From Macrolepiota albuminosa (Eukaryota > Basidiomycota > Agaricomycetes > Agaricales > Agaricaceae): a stretch of DNA of 64,000 nt. The position numbers were made by a program, and so were the translations under genes. The stretch spans positions 1,054,001 through 1,118,000 of the forward strand of contig JAMWFC010000005.1 in the NCBI GenBank assembly GCA_027475525.1, in the 5' to 3' direction. The notes under the pieces were generated by a model. It worked only from the letters and a program-made list of their open reading frames with translations, did no database searches and was not told the origin of the DNA. Shown one piece after another: positions 33,368 through 44,489 of the stretch (positions within the stretch are counted from its first letter, which is position 1; every line of letters begins with the position of its first letter).

Positions 33368-33891
33368 CTGAAACCGTTGGAGCCACCCTATAAAATTTTT
33401 CAGTTCACTGCACTTTGGCATTATTAGTTCCTTGGCAATGGTGAACTCCTTATAATAAAAGTACTTACTGACTTATGCATACCCAGCAGAACAGAGTTTC
33501 TTGCCTCCACTCACTCTAGTCTCTCTTATGGTCTAGATCTTATTTACAGTTGGCAATGTCAAAGTAATCAGCAGTTGTAGACTTTTACTATCTTACAGAA
33601 CCTTCATGCCTTGCATTTATGGCAGACATTAACATCGCTTAGGAATTGCTAAGCTTATCATATTCTTGCCACCTGTCTTTGCCATGCTCACTTATTACTC
33701 CTTCAACAGGCACTTTTTACCCTTAGTGCTTAACACTTGCCAACTTTCTTTTCACCTCTTTATTATTTTACAGATGTAATCTCTGACCTGTCCAGGACTC
33801 CCTGCAATACATTAAAGCATGCTCAACGCTAGCTTTTGGCCCAGTAACAGTAGTCCTACATTTGTTACTAACCAAACTTTGGATGTCATCA
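33368..33891 (+). repeat. Gypsy-A 3' LTR, missing its first part
   Basis: Matches 27834-28362 from CTGAAAC to TCATCA with scattered transitions. The first 400 or so bases of the LTR are absent at the copia boundary. Confidence 0.8.
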
Positions 33892-35013
33892 TTGTATCCA
33901 GTTACCAGTATGAATCTGCTTTTTACAAGACAGTGAGGACCAATAATCAGCAATTCATACATTCAAGGTATCTTCCAGAGGGTCTGATATTCTAAGATCC
34001 CCATAATCTTGGTCAGCCAGAGCTATTGCATCTGCTAAACTTCTGGAGAGACTGTCAAGGACAGCATATATCTGGTGATACTTTTCAATAGTTTTTTTTA
34101 AACATCACAAGCAGTCAGTAGCTGCCAAGTACAGCATTCAAGCTGACTGTGAAAAAAATGCAGCAGCAGCAGCAGCATGTAAGGCTATATGCAAAAATGG
34201 AGAAAAAAAATCAGAAGCAGAGGCCAACACCATCAGTAGACTACTTTTGAATTCTACTTTGTTTCTATCAGCTTGTTCCAGTCTAAGTAAAGTCAGATGA
34301 CATAGTCTGCTTAGACTTTTTTTTTGATACACACAAAGTAGCTCTTAGGGATGACCTCACTGAACACCTGTAGATTATGCCTAGGGTTAATTAGCACTGT
34401 TCTTGTTTGACAGGCTTTTGGCTACAGGGTTTTTTTTTCATGACAGGAAAGGAAGTAATTGCTCCTGAGATAGGAAGATCTATTGCCCCAAAGGTGTTTT
34501 GGGAGGAATATAAGGCACTCACCATGGCAGCTCCTCTCCAACCACTCCTAGTTCTTGACTCGCTCTTAGACTCTGTCACTCTGGCTTGTACTTGTGCCCA
34601 GAGACAACTTTGTTCTTGTTTATGCCACGTACATGCTCATGTTTACAATCCTTAGTTTTATCTGATCCACCTCCCATGCCTGAAGTCCTTGAGCATCCTG
34701 GACTGTATCCACGATCTGCTGATCTGCTGATCTTCCAGTAATGTTGGAAGAGTTGAGATGTCCATCTCCTGCTCTATCAACGGCTGACTCTACTTCTTCA
34801 TCAGACCTGTCAGACCTCTTTAATCTTAGTCACACCACAATGCCACCCACATTCACCACCCCTTATACTGCTGAAGTTATGCAGGCTTCCGCTAGCCATG
34901 CCCCACTTATTGGCCAGGGAACAATTGGTCCTTGCTAGTTGGATGTGTTCAAACATTGCGCAAAGTGATTTTTTAGTCATAAGGGTATTGCAATGGAAAA
35001 ACAGGTGGAGAAG
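33892..35013. other. Decayed DNA, no gene recognised
   Basis: Short open frames (34407-34655, 34741-34938) show no recognisable protein. A short CAG run lies near 34155. Confidence 0.35.
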
Positions 35014-35532
35014 TGTTAGGAGACTCCTCATTTCTTTCTTCTTTCACTCCTTATTTCTTCACTCTCCTTTCATTCATTTCCTTATTTCTTCTATCATTCT
35101 CTCATTTTGCTGGTTTCTATTCTCTCAATACTATCTGTTAGTACTATTCTCAGCCTTTGAGGTGCTCTGGTTCTTTAGCTATCATTCAGACAAGTGTGGG
35201 TCCTTCAGCACTGCTTCTAGACTGCTTATATAAGCCCCAAGTTTGCCTTTCTGACTTCCAAAGTCCGGAGTTTTCCTGCCTTGTTTGCACAGTTGTTTGT
35301 TTAGACAATTTTTGAGTTTTTAAGGTTTTGTTATACTGTACAGTTGTTTCCCATGCTTCAGAAGCCCCAGAAGTGTCCAACCTGGCATAGGGAATCCCTA
35401 GACTTTCTCTTTGGATCTCCCTCTGCCAGGTAAGTAGTTATTATGATATTGTCAGTATATACTCTAATACACTTTGGATCTTCCTCTGCCAGCTGTGTGA
35501 CTAAGCCACAGCCTCCAGAGGTTGCCCTTACA
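35014..35532 (+). repeat. LTR family C, copy 2 (519 bp)
   Basis: Starts TGTTAGGAGACTCC, ends TTGCCCTTACA and matches 1379-1897 along its length, including the TATA-like CTGCTTATATAAG. It is followed by TTTGGTCACTGGATGTGC, which could be a primer site, so this may be a 5' LTR of a lost element rather than a solo LTR. No flanking duplication was found. Confidence 0.65.
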
Positions 35533-36319
35533 TTTGGTCACTGGATGTGCAGCCAACTTGGAGGGGCAACAGAGGCCTACACTTCCTCTGTCACCTAGCA
35601 TACCGCACACACCACTGCCTGACTTACAGGAGGAACCCTCCATCTTGTGCTCACCACACACTCTACAGCCTCAGCACCACAGCAGATCCATGATTCACAA
35701 CGAATCCTGACAAAATGTATCAGCTTCTGCTCATAACAATTCTGCTCATGACAAATGTAGTAATGATATAGCAGTAGTAGATGCCACTACCATCCACCTC
35801 TTACAACAAAGAGGATGGAACTATCTAGACTCTCCAATTAATAGCTCTAGTAATGGTTCCCCTAAATATAGAGTGTCAAGAAGGATACTCAACATTCTTC
35901 AAGATGAGGACATTTATAATAGCAATGACCAATTTGAAGGTGAGGAAAGGCCAGCATTACAAAACCACAAGAAGTGCGAGGCATTGCCTAACCAATTGTC
36001 AATAAATTCCAAGTAACTCTGCAAGTCTCAAGCACAAATGTTACAATAGGATGCAGCTTAATACATTGATATGTCTACACCAGCAAAAAAAAGTAGCAGC
36101 TGCACTAAGGTTATTTGACCAGTCCACCAGTTACATAACATTTTTGTAATACTATAGTTTACAAAAATGTAGTAATGTCTATGGTAGGGAAAAAAACTGT
36201 GCACAATAATACAATGTCCATCTTCACTTGTCTTCTATTGCCTTGCATCTCTCATCAAGCCAACTGAATGATCTGGTCCATTGCATCAGTAGCCAACTAC
36301 TTCAGGAGTTGCTGTGAGC
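35533..36319. other. No gene recognised
   Basis: Short Pro/Ser-rich open frame at 35522-35710 and AT-rich remainder. It could be internal sequence of the element that owns the LTR at 35014. Confidence 0.3.
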
Positions 36320-38060
36320 CTATCCATCCTCTTGGGCCAGGAAAAGAGTCCTTGGCAGGGACTGGCAGAGGAACAGAAAATGTTTGAGGGGGTGACAGAG
36401 ATGTTCATAAGGGAGACATTTGTTTGGATGTTTGTTGAAGTGGGGACAAAGCAATGGTGAGAGCAGATAAGTCAGCGGTGGGATGGGATTGGTTAGTGGT
36501 AGGGGCAGAGGTATCATCAGTAGGAACAGATACAGCAGTGGCAGGGGATTGGTCAGTAGTGGGTTCTTTCTCTTGTCACATTATCCTGAGCTGACAGACT
36601 AGAGGGACAAGTAGAGATGTGAAGTTGACTCTGCAAAGTATCAACCATACTCCAAATATTGTGGATCTCCTCTTCTGTCTGACAGATCTGTCTGTCATGG
36701 TCTGCAAGTGTGTCATCAATGAGAAAAACATTGGTTTGCAGGTTTTCTATGCAGCCATCAAGTATGTCAACTTGAGTGGGGTAGCAATGGAAGAAGTCCT
36801 CAATATGTGGTAACCAGCTCTCCTCAGCTGTGATAAACCTGTCCTGCACCTATGCCCCAACATTCCACAATGCTTTTTGGAACCCATTCTCCATCCTGTC
36901 CATACAGCTCTCCACCCCTGCCATCACACCAGCTACAATGTCCTCACTGTAACTAGACTCCATTGCTCACTCCTTACCCTTTTCCTTGACCAGAAGAGAA
37001 TCCATTGGGTGGTTGAAGGTCAACAGTTTTGATGGATAGATGGATGGTTTTGATGATCCCACAATTGGACTGGCTAGTTCATCTGCTAACTATTGGTTAG
37101 TTATTTGAGCAGGAAAAGACCTTCATATTATTATCACTCTCAATAATTGACACTGACTTCTTTGTCAGTAGTTTTTTTCCATTTTCCTTCTTGCCAGGCT
37201 TGGTGGTCTTCTTGACAATCGTCAGGCTACATGTTGATTTATGAATAAGCCAGCAGGAATTGCATATAGTGCCACCCTTTGTCCTGACATACTGTGGTTG
37301 CTGACTTGCACAATATTGCCAAGGAAGGATGTGCTGACCCTTACAACAAGGTGCTGTCCTCAGATACCTGCCCAACAACATCTCTCTGGTAATTTCCCCC
37401 TTCAGTATTCTGCACTCTTGTTCTTCCTCTTTCTTTTCATCCTCATCCTCATCCATGTCCTCCTACTCCTCCTGTTCATGATGGGTACCAGGAGGACATT
37501 GACCAATGTAAGTCACCCATTTTCACTTTTTGGGGATCAGCAATGGACCAGACAAATCTCCTGCCACTGGAGGACTCAGTCGTTTTCTCTTTTTGGAAAC
37601 TGGTAACAGACCAGATAAATTTTCTGCTGCCAGCTTATGACCTATCTGCTCTTCTTGTGCTGGTGCCGTTGACAGACTAGCTGCAGTCAACAGATCAACT
37701 TCCACTTTGTTCACTCCCCCTTCCACTTCTCTGGGCCCACTTCTTTGCACTGTCCTTCAACTGCCTGGTTATCTCCTCATCAGAAAGCTTGCTCTGGAGT
37801 AGTGAGATGACTTTGTTGATAAAACTTCTCCTGGCATCAAGAAGGAGTTTCTTGTCATCCTTGACCTGGCTGACCATCAGCCACATATCAGTTTACAGGA
37901 TGACTGTTAGTGCAGGTCTATTAGAAAGGAGTGCTTGCATCTTACCAGGTTCTTCAACTGTCCTTTGAGTTTACCAAAGTCTCCTCTGCAAGCAAGGTAT
38001 AATACCTGAACATTGGTGTCAATGACCCATTGGTGGAGTTCAGCATTAGACATGGTGGAT
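36320..38060 (-). pseudogene. Cysteine-cluster gene remnant, unknown function
   Basis: On the minus strand, in order: MSNAELHQWVIDTNVQVLYL (from about 38055), SKLSDEEITRQLKDSAKKWA, LLPVSKKRKRLSPPVAGDLS, DEDEDEKKEEEQECRILKG, then a cysteine-rich segment PCCKGQHILPWQYCASQQP and TICNSCWLIHKSTCSLT (about 37200-37330). It ends with a helical region AEESWLPHIEDFFHCYPTQV, ENLQTNVFLIDDTLADHDRQ and WSMVDTLQSQLH. The CxxC-x7-C-S pattern and the basic PxSKKRKR stretch resemble the antisense gene of the chromovirus (CEACHLNHEQCS and KGKRRASPSP). It is split by frame changes and stops, some of which may be introns. It is likely a transposon-associated gene. Confidence 0.5.
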
Positions 38061-38199
38061 GGAGGATTAAAGAAATGGACAAGAACTTTACACAAAGCAA
38101 GTTCTGAAAATAGATATCATGTGACCCTGTTTAAATTACAAAAGAAGTTTGATTTATTGCTTGACAAACCTTACTTTGTTTATCTTACTACATAGTAAA

Positions 38200-38560
38200 T
38201 AGTAAGGTAAGCAGGTTAAAAATTCTCAACAGTTTGATGTATAATGCACTAGTAAGAGTCAAACCCATCTACTGCAAGATACAAGGAATACCAATTCAGA
38301 ATATTCCACTACACCATGGAGTCTTACTTTATACTGCTATAGTATAAATGAATATCAGTCTAATATCCCACTACACTACATGGTTTTCCTGTATACTTCT
38401 ATGGTGTAAATAAATATCAGTCTAGGAACAGATCAAATGAATAACGCTAGTGTATGTCAGTATCTTGCTATCATGTGCACTAAGAGGAGTCGAACCTGCC
38501 TCTTGTGATTGATATGAAATATCAATTTATTAATATTCCACTAGACTATAGACGCTTACT
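38200..38560 (-). repeat. tRNA-derived (SINE-like) cluster
   Basis: On the minus strand, an A box TAGTCTAGTGG (38538-38548) and a B box GGTTCGACTCC (38486-38496) are correctly spaced. A hairpin TTGAT-ATTTCAT-ATCAA between them presents TTC, as in tRNA-Glu. The acceptor stem does not pair, so a functional tRNA is unlikely. A second pair, TGGTGTAGTGG (38306-38316) and GGGTTTGACTC (38256-38266), lies alongside. A degraded A-box region (CACTACACTACATGG) sits between them. The cluster looks like tRNA-derived SINE heads, possibly tandem. Confidence 0.5.
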
Positions 38561-38794
38561 ATAGGTCAGTACTGTTAGGTCTATAAATTCATTTGATCCA
38601 TTCATCTGCTTATAGACAGAACACAGATCTACCAGACTTGTTTCCTCTCTTTTAACCCAGCACCGTCCCTACTAAATTATTTGTTATTTTTATACAGAAA
38701 GATTTTTTTGGATGTCAGCTACTATCTGCTGACATCTGCTACCATCTACTAGCATGCTAGCAAATAGCAAATACTCATGCACTCCTCCCCTTCT

Positions 38795-39520
38795 TGTCAG
38801 GTTCCGCTGAGTCGGGGGCTTTCCAGGAAAGCAATCGCCCTTACAATGCGGACTTGACCTATGGATACTCAGGTGTCTGGAACTCCGGGGCTAAGACTCC
38901 GAGGTTCAAGATGCGGGCAGGGGTAATCCTGGGAGAGGGAACTTGGTCCGGGGGTTTTGGGTTTCGGGTAGTTGAGAATAGGGTGGGGGTCAAGTCGTAA
39001 ACTGGAGGTTCTAAGACGAGAGCAAGTCAGTAAGTTAAAGTCATGAAGTGCGTACCAATCTTAGAGCACGTGATTATCCAAGCGTGCCAGTCAAGCGTGC
39101 CAGTCAATGCGTACCAGTCAAGTAGAGGGCACGCAACAATTCAAGTAACCAAGTTAAAGCAGTGTAATATCAAGACTAACGAATACAACGGGGAACTATG
39201 CTATAAGTACTATGGGACCGGGTCTCGGGGTTCCAGGGTGTCTGAGATGGGTTCCAGGGGTCATTGAGTAGCGGGCAGGGACTGTATACTTGGATCGCGC
39301 ATGTGGGGCGCGCGATCAATTGGTGTGGAGGGAGCTGTGATGCATGATGTGTGATGGCCGGAAGCGAGTCACGTGATCTGATCGTTGATCGGGGCTGATG
39401 GTGGCCGATAGTGGTGTTGGTAGTTGTGATGGTGGGGCGTGTCCTGTGGGGTCGGAGGGAGGGTCCCAGATGGTGTTCTGGGGTGTCCCAGGGTAGATCC
39501 AGGGGGGAGGGGTCATGACA
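38795..39520 (-). repeat. Solo LTR of the chromovirus family, younger copy
   Basis: This 726-bp block runs TGTCAGGTTCCG to GGTCATGACA on the plus strand, flanked by a perfect target duplication CTTCT (38790-38794 and 39521-39525). It is in the same orientation as the full element at 5777, CpG-rich, and inserted into repeat family D, so it is younger than that repeat. Confidence 0.95.
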
Positions 39521-40075
39521 CTTCTACTCTTCCCCCTCTTTTTTTCCAGTGCCATCCTCTCCACTCCCCGCACTATCTCACATGCCACTTCCATCTGCCA
39601 CATGCATCCTGCTTCCCTCCTCCCCTCTGACCTGATATTTGATGTCTGCTATCCAGCAGACATCCATGCTCCTCCCCTTTCCCCTTTCCCCCTTTTCTCC
39701 CCATCTCCATCCCTTTTTCACCACCTCCCATGCTCCTCCAGATGCCACTCTATGCAGTGGATGCCTACACACCCCCTTTCCTTCTCTCCTACTCTGATGC
39801 CAGCAGATGCTAGGCAATGCCAATGGATGCCAGCAGATAGCCAATGGATGCTGATGAATACCAGTGGGTCCTGACAGCTGCCAATGGATTCCAACAGATG
39901 CCAGCTAATGGCCAGCTGATAGCAGCTGATGCCAATGCCCCTATCAAGCCATAAAAACTCTTTTGGGGAGTATGCCACCTCCTTTTCACCTCTAAATATT
40001 CATGCAGAGACCTGCAGGAACATAGGGGGGTGGCCATTCATTATGTTATCTGACCTTTGATTCTATCTATTAGTA

Positions 40076-40200
40076 ATGAACCTGTGGTGCAACAGTTAAA
40101 TTATCACTGCATTCTGTTGCTAGAGGCTTCTCCAAGGCCAGGAGTTTGATTCTCCTCCATAAACATAAAGAACTAGATGAAGAATTACTTTTTTTTTAGT
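40076..40200 (+). repeat. tRNA-like SINE head
   Basis: A box TGGTGCAACAG (40085-40095). A T-arm hairpin AGGAG-TTTGATT-CTCCT (40140-40156) has a perfect 5-bp stem and 7-base loop and overlaps a B box with one mismatch. The spacing and a possible long variable arm resemble tRNA-Ser/Leu. An ACTTTTTTTT run at about 40190 could terminate pol III. No acceptor stem was found, so a SINE rather than a tRNA gene. Confidence 0.45.
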
Positions 40201-40770
40201 TCAACCAGCCCCCATAGCCCTGTATAGGCCTGTGCAGATGTCCACTGGTGCCTCATGCAGGCTGGTGTGGGCCTGCATAGGTTTGAGTAGGTCAACATAG
40301 GTCTGTGTAGATGTTTTCTGGTGGTATGCATAGGCTTGCATAGGTCTGCAAGGCCCTTTCATGCATGTACACTAGCATCAGAGGTGGAAAAAAGAGAGAA
40401 GGGGAGGTGTGCAGCCTCAAGTTGCTGTGGGGAGGAAGGGAGAGAGTAGAGAACCTTGAGAAGAGTTTACTCATGCCATGACATCTGCTAACGGAGAAGG
40501 TTTTCACTCATGGGCTAATATCTGCTGGCAGCCACTGACACACATTGATGTCCACTAGTATCTGCTGAGCCTGCATGTGCATGTGTGTGCCTGCCTTTTA
40601 TTGATCTACTAGACTATGTCATACAGCACCTTGTGACATGTCTGTGGCTCTGTATTCTACAGCACTGTGGAGACTGCTCTACTACAGTGTAGTGGACTCT
40701 GCTGGACATGTATGGTATGGCACAAAGTGAGCTCCTGTACAATGTATGACACATATCATTGTGATGCTCT

Positions 40771-42653
40771 ACTCTGTTGAGTGATGCTACCTGTCAATGC
40801 TTGCCAGCAGCATGATGCCAGCTGTTACTTGTCATCCCAGCTGCCACTGGCACTATTACTGATCAGATCTATTGCTTGCCATGCATGGCTGTTGGATAGG
40901 GCCTAAAATGGATAAATCATGTGTGTCAAGTTTGAAGCAAATGTAGCAAGGTGTCTGGAGCTGATGCTGAGCCTGCTGTTGATGCACCTAGTCTGTGTGG
41001 AGTCCTATCAGCATGCTGTGTATTCCTCATTTGAGTGGATTTGACAACTCCATAGTCTTTAAACAGATATTCAAGTTCTTTAAAATATTGGGAGAGTTCC
41101 CATGGTTTGGACTCATCCTACTTTGATGCAGAGAAGTGGTTGCATGGCAGCATGTGCTGGAAAGGTGGTTCCATAGTGACTGTCCTGCCATGCAAATGGG
41201 ATGGTGGCAGTGATGGGGTTCTAGGGGTTAGCAAGGAGGTATGAGAAATAATAAGTCAGGAAAGAGGGGTTAAAGGAGTAAAAGGGGTAAAAGGCTAAGA
41301 TGTGGTAAGCAGAGGTGCTAAGATCAAGAGAATGTGGAAAGAGACTAGAAAAGTTGTTGACAGTGGTGTTCTGTAGCTGTGTGAGAGTGAGACCCAGTAA
41401 GGCACCAGGTAGTTGAGAAGTTGATGGGTGGGAAGGGACTATGCCTTCTGCTGACTGCTCTAGCAGATGGTGCTTGCACTAGAGACAAATTTCTGGCAGA
41501 ATTCTGCCTTAAAGTCCCTTGCAGTAGGCTCCAATTTGATGATGGCTAAAAGTTGATTAGTAGCAGACATGGTTTACAGCTACTGACTGGGGAATATGCA
41601 TTGGGCATGCTAAGTGTGTGAGGGAGTCTCAGACAAGTCCTAGAAAACAAGTTGGAAATGAATTAAATGGCAAGATTTGGCAAAGATTGGGAGGGGAAGT
41701 TGGTAAGAAATGGGTGGTAAGAAAAGTGCACTAACAATAAAGTGTGCCTTGAGTAAGTTGCGGCCAAGGAGTGCAGCAAGAAAATAAGAAGCTTAGCAAC
41801 AACTAACCTGCATATTGCCTGCTATAGGGACAAGAAGTGCAGCAAGAAATTAAAGGCTTAGCAACAACTAAGCTGCATATTGCCTGCCATAGGTGCAAGG
41901 CATGTAAGTTTCATATGTGTAACTGCAGCAAGCAGGCTAGAGGTGTTCAGACAATTGGCAACTTTAAACTAAGTCAGTGCAAAAGAAATCTAAACTATAA
42001 GGTGAACTGAGCAGAAGTGGGGTGTGAACTAGGTACTCTGTTCTGTAACTAATAACAATGGTAAGTATTTATAGTAAAAATGAGTTTACTGTCACTAAGT
42101 GGCTAAGCATCACCAAGGAGCAGTGAACTGTAAGGAATGTAAGTAAATGCCATGCATTAAACTAAATAGCAAGAAGTTAACAAGAATGCTATCTGTCTGA
42201 ACTGAGAGGAGGGTGCCAAGCAATATTAGATGCTAATAAAATAAAACACCAAGCTGTCTGTCACAAAGAAATGGTATTATTCCAACTCATAAGCACTGCC
42301 ACTAGCTAGTTGTACCATGTGCTGATTGAGTGATGCCAGCTGTCACCTGTCATTTTAGCTGCCACCAGTAAGTGCTATCACTGATCAGATCTGTTGCCAC
42401 CATGCATTACCATATGTCAACAGAGTGATGCCATCTGTCAAGGCTTGCTGACAGTGTGATGCCAACTGTCACCTGTTATTCTAGATGCCACTAGTGCTAT
42501 CACTGATCAGATTTGTTGCTTGCCATGCATGGCTGTTGGATATGGCCTAAAATGGGTTATTGTGCACACTAAGTTTGGAACAAGTGTGGCAAGATGTCCA
42601 GAGCTGGTGCCAAGCCTGCCATTGATGTGCCTAGCCTGTGTGAGGTCCTATCA
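40771..42653 (-). mobile_element. Gypsy-A element with internal deletion
   Basis: Minus-strand copy: 5' LTR 41537-42653 (TGATGATGG to GGTCCTATCA as read on the plus strand) and 526 bases of internal sequence with the Gag start (MLPCNHFSAS, then QYFKELEYLF). A 3' LTR piece at 40771-41010, matching 42410-42653, abuts Gag directly. Nearly all of gag and pol are deleted. The 3' LTR is cut at 40771, at the junction with repeat family D. Confidence 0.7.
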
Positions 42654-43860
42654 CCATCATGGACATCATCTCCAGGATCAGCACCTCAGATCATACTTGC
42701 CATTATATATATCTCTGACTAGCTCAGCCATCACCTGGCCTTTATTTGACTATCATACATTATATTGGCACTCTCAATCTGCTGATTGCATGTCTCATGA
42801 GTATAATTTCCTCTATATACAGTTGTTTCATAATAACTATTCTGTTTTCTCTGTTTCTTCTTGTATGCTTTTTTTTTTTTAGTGGTAATCTCAATAGGTG
42901 GGCAGACAGTCCACAAAGTTCATGTCTATTGCTCTCTTACCAAAGCAGGTTTTATTCATGGCTAGACAGTCTATTTTCATTCATTGTGCAAATGCCTTTT
43001 TGGCTCTATTCTTTATTTCAATTATATCTAGCACTCTCTCCAGATCTGCTTCTTGTGAAATTTGCCACTCGCACCTTATTTTTCATATCACTCTTGATGC
43101 CTCTGATACTATTATCTTGAAGAACCTATTTGCATCTTTGTTATGTTTATTAGCTTTTCTCTTTATCACTATGCAGCCTAGTTGTTTCCCTAGGCTTGAT
43201 TTTCTGAAGTGTACTTTCAGACAACTTCTTGGCCTGATACTGAGCATTCTATTAAGATGTGCTCCATCAATTCCACTGTATTGTCACATTGTCTGCATTC
43301 TGATCTCTGTTTCCAATTTGAGATATTTTCCTAGTAGCTTTCCACTTTGTATCTGTTATGCATTGTTTTTCATATGAAAGCCCGAGTCTCTCTCATTAGA
43401 TTTCTATCCTTTAGTAATTCCCATATTCTATTATCTGTAGGTAGCTCATTGTTTATCTCTTCTATTGCCCACCTAGTTATATCTAAGTAAGTTTCCCTTC
43501 TAAGAGGTATGGGGTTCTATTATTTCTTTATATAGCTGGGCCTGCATAATGCTTGCCAGTTTTTCTCCTAGGAGTCTGTGTCTATCAGGGGCACTCATGT
43601 CAATTGAATCAGAATGTTCTTTCTCACTCTCAAGTTAGCAAATCTGCCATATTGCCTTCAAATGCTTTTTCTCGCTTCCAAGTTAGCAAGTCTATCTGCC
43701 TTATTGTCTTCTATTTCTGAGTGTCCTTTCACTTTTTTCAGGGTTATTCTTGTCCTGATCTTTAGCCATGCTACTAGAGCCTTCATTACTTCCTGGTTTC
43801 CCTTTCTAATCTAGCTGCTGTCTTTGTTTTTTGTCAGGTTTATTGTCAGGCTATCAAAGA

Positions 43861-44471
43861 TCAATTTTTTGAGTCACTGAGTATCTTTAGTGGTTCATCT
43901 TTGGGTGCTATCATTATAGTGCATAGGATTGCCAGCACTTTTCCAGTATTATTAAACTGTGGAAGGCCCTCTGGCAGCTTAATTGCCTTGTTGCAGGCAT
44001 CTTCTCTTCTAAACCATAGTCTTGCTCTGGCTTTTGCATCTACCAAGCCATTGTGCAAATACAATCCATCTGTGTAGACTGTCATTAATGTGAGGGGGGG
44101 CAGGCAGTGTCTTGAGTAGTCTTGGCTATCTGCTTACATGCTATTGTGTGTTTTTGCAAAGACTCTAAAGCCTTCTTTCAGCAAGATTCTTATTATGATT
44201 TCTGAATTGAATGTACACCAACCTGCTTGACCAGTTCTTCTTCCTCTGGTGCAAACTTTCTTACATCATCACACTCTTTTGGTGACCATTTTCTTTTCAG
44301 CTTACTTATCCATTCCCTTGCACTTTCCCCATATTTATGAAGGTTTTCACAGCCTTCCTGCCTCATTTCCTGGCATGGAGTGCAGGCACAGTTTTTTCTC
44401 AGCTTGTGCCTGTAGTTTAGTTGTGGGTCTGTTTTGTTTGCAAGTGCCAGCATTTTGCTGATAATGTCCAA
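43861..44471 (-). pseudogene. LINE RNase H domain and preceding linker
   Basis: The linker reads KMLALANKTDPQLNYRHKLR, CACTPCQEMRQEGCENLHKY and ESAREWISKLKRKWSP (44193-44471). The RNase H reads TVYTDGLYLHNGLVDAKARA, LPEGLPQFNNTGKVLAILCT and DEPLKILSDSKN (43861-44085). The catalytic Asp of YTDG and the Asp of SDSK are present, and Glu of the usual NxAE is not (NNTGK). RNase H would remove the RNA strand during target-primed synthesis. Confidence 0.75.
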
Positions 44472-44489
44472 ATTAAGCTGGGCAGCACA

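Larger units (their letters stand above)
27431..33891 (+). mobile_element. Gypsy-A element with nested copia and a deletion
   Basis: A plus-strand Ty3/gypsy element: 5' LTR 27431-28362, gag, protease and the start of pol. At about 31790 gypsy sequence stops in mid-pol and copia RT begins. Copia runs to its own 3' LTR (33119-33367), and directly after that the gypsy 3' LTR resumes (33368-33891) at a point corresponding to about 27834 of the 5' LTR. The simplest reading is that a copia element inserted into the gypsy 3' LTR and one deletion then removed most of gypsy pol, the first 400 or so bases of the 3' LTR and the 5' part of copia. All coding parts carry stops. Confidence 0.75.
38575..40770 (-). 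repeat. Long repeat family D, copy 2, with insertions
   Basis: Inverted relative to 18166-19270 and matched along its length (GCATAGGTCTGCA, CATGTGCATGTGTGTGCCTG, CACTGTGGAGACTGCT, TACAGTGTAGTGGACTC). It is interrupted by the chromovirus solo LTR (38795-39520) and by extra sequence around 39960-40210 that includes a tRNA-like head. It ends at about 40770, where a truncated gypsy-A LTR starts. The class of the repeat is unknown. Confidence 0.72.

Noticed and set aside
38463..38560. Functional tRNA-Glu gene
   Set aside because: A and B boxes and a TTC loop are present, but the acceptor stem and T stem do not pair well. A tRNA-derived repeat is more likely.
43614..43814. Plus-strand hydrophobic open frames across 42.7-48 kb
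   Set aside because: They are antisense to the LINE ORF2. The Leu/Phe/Ser-rich composition is what results from reading the complement of Lys/Glu-rich coding sequence.
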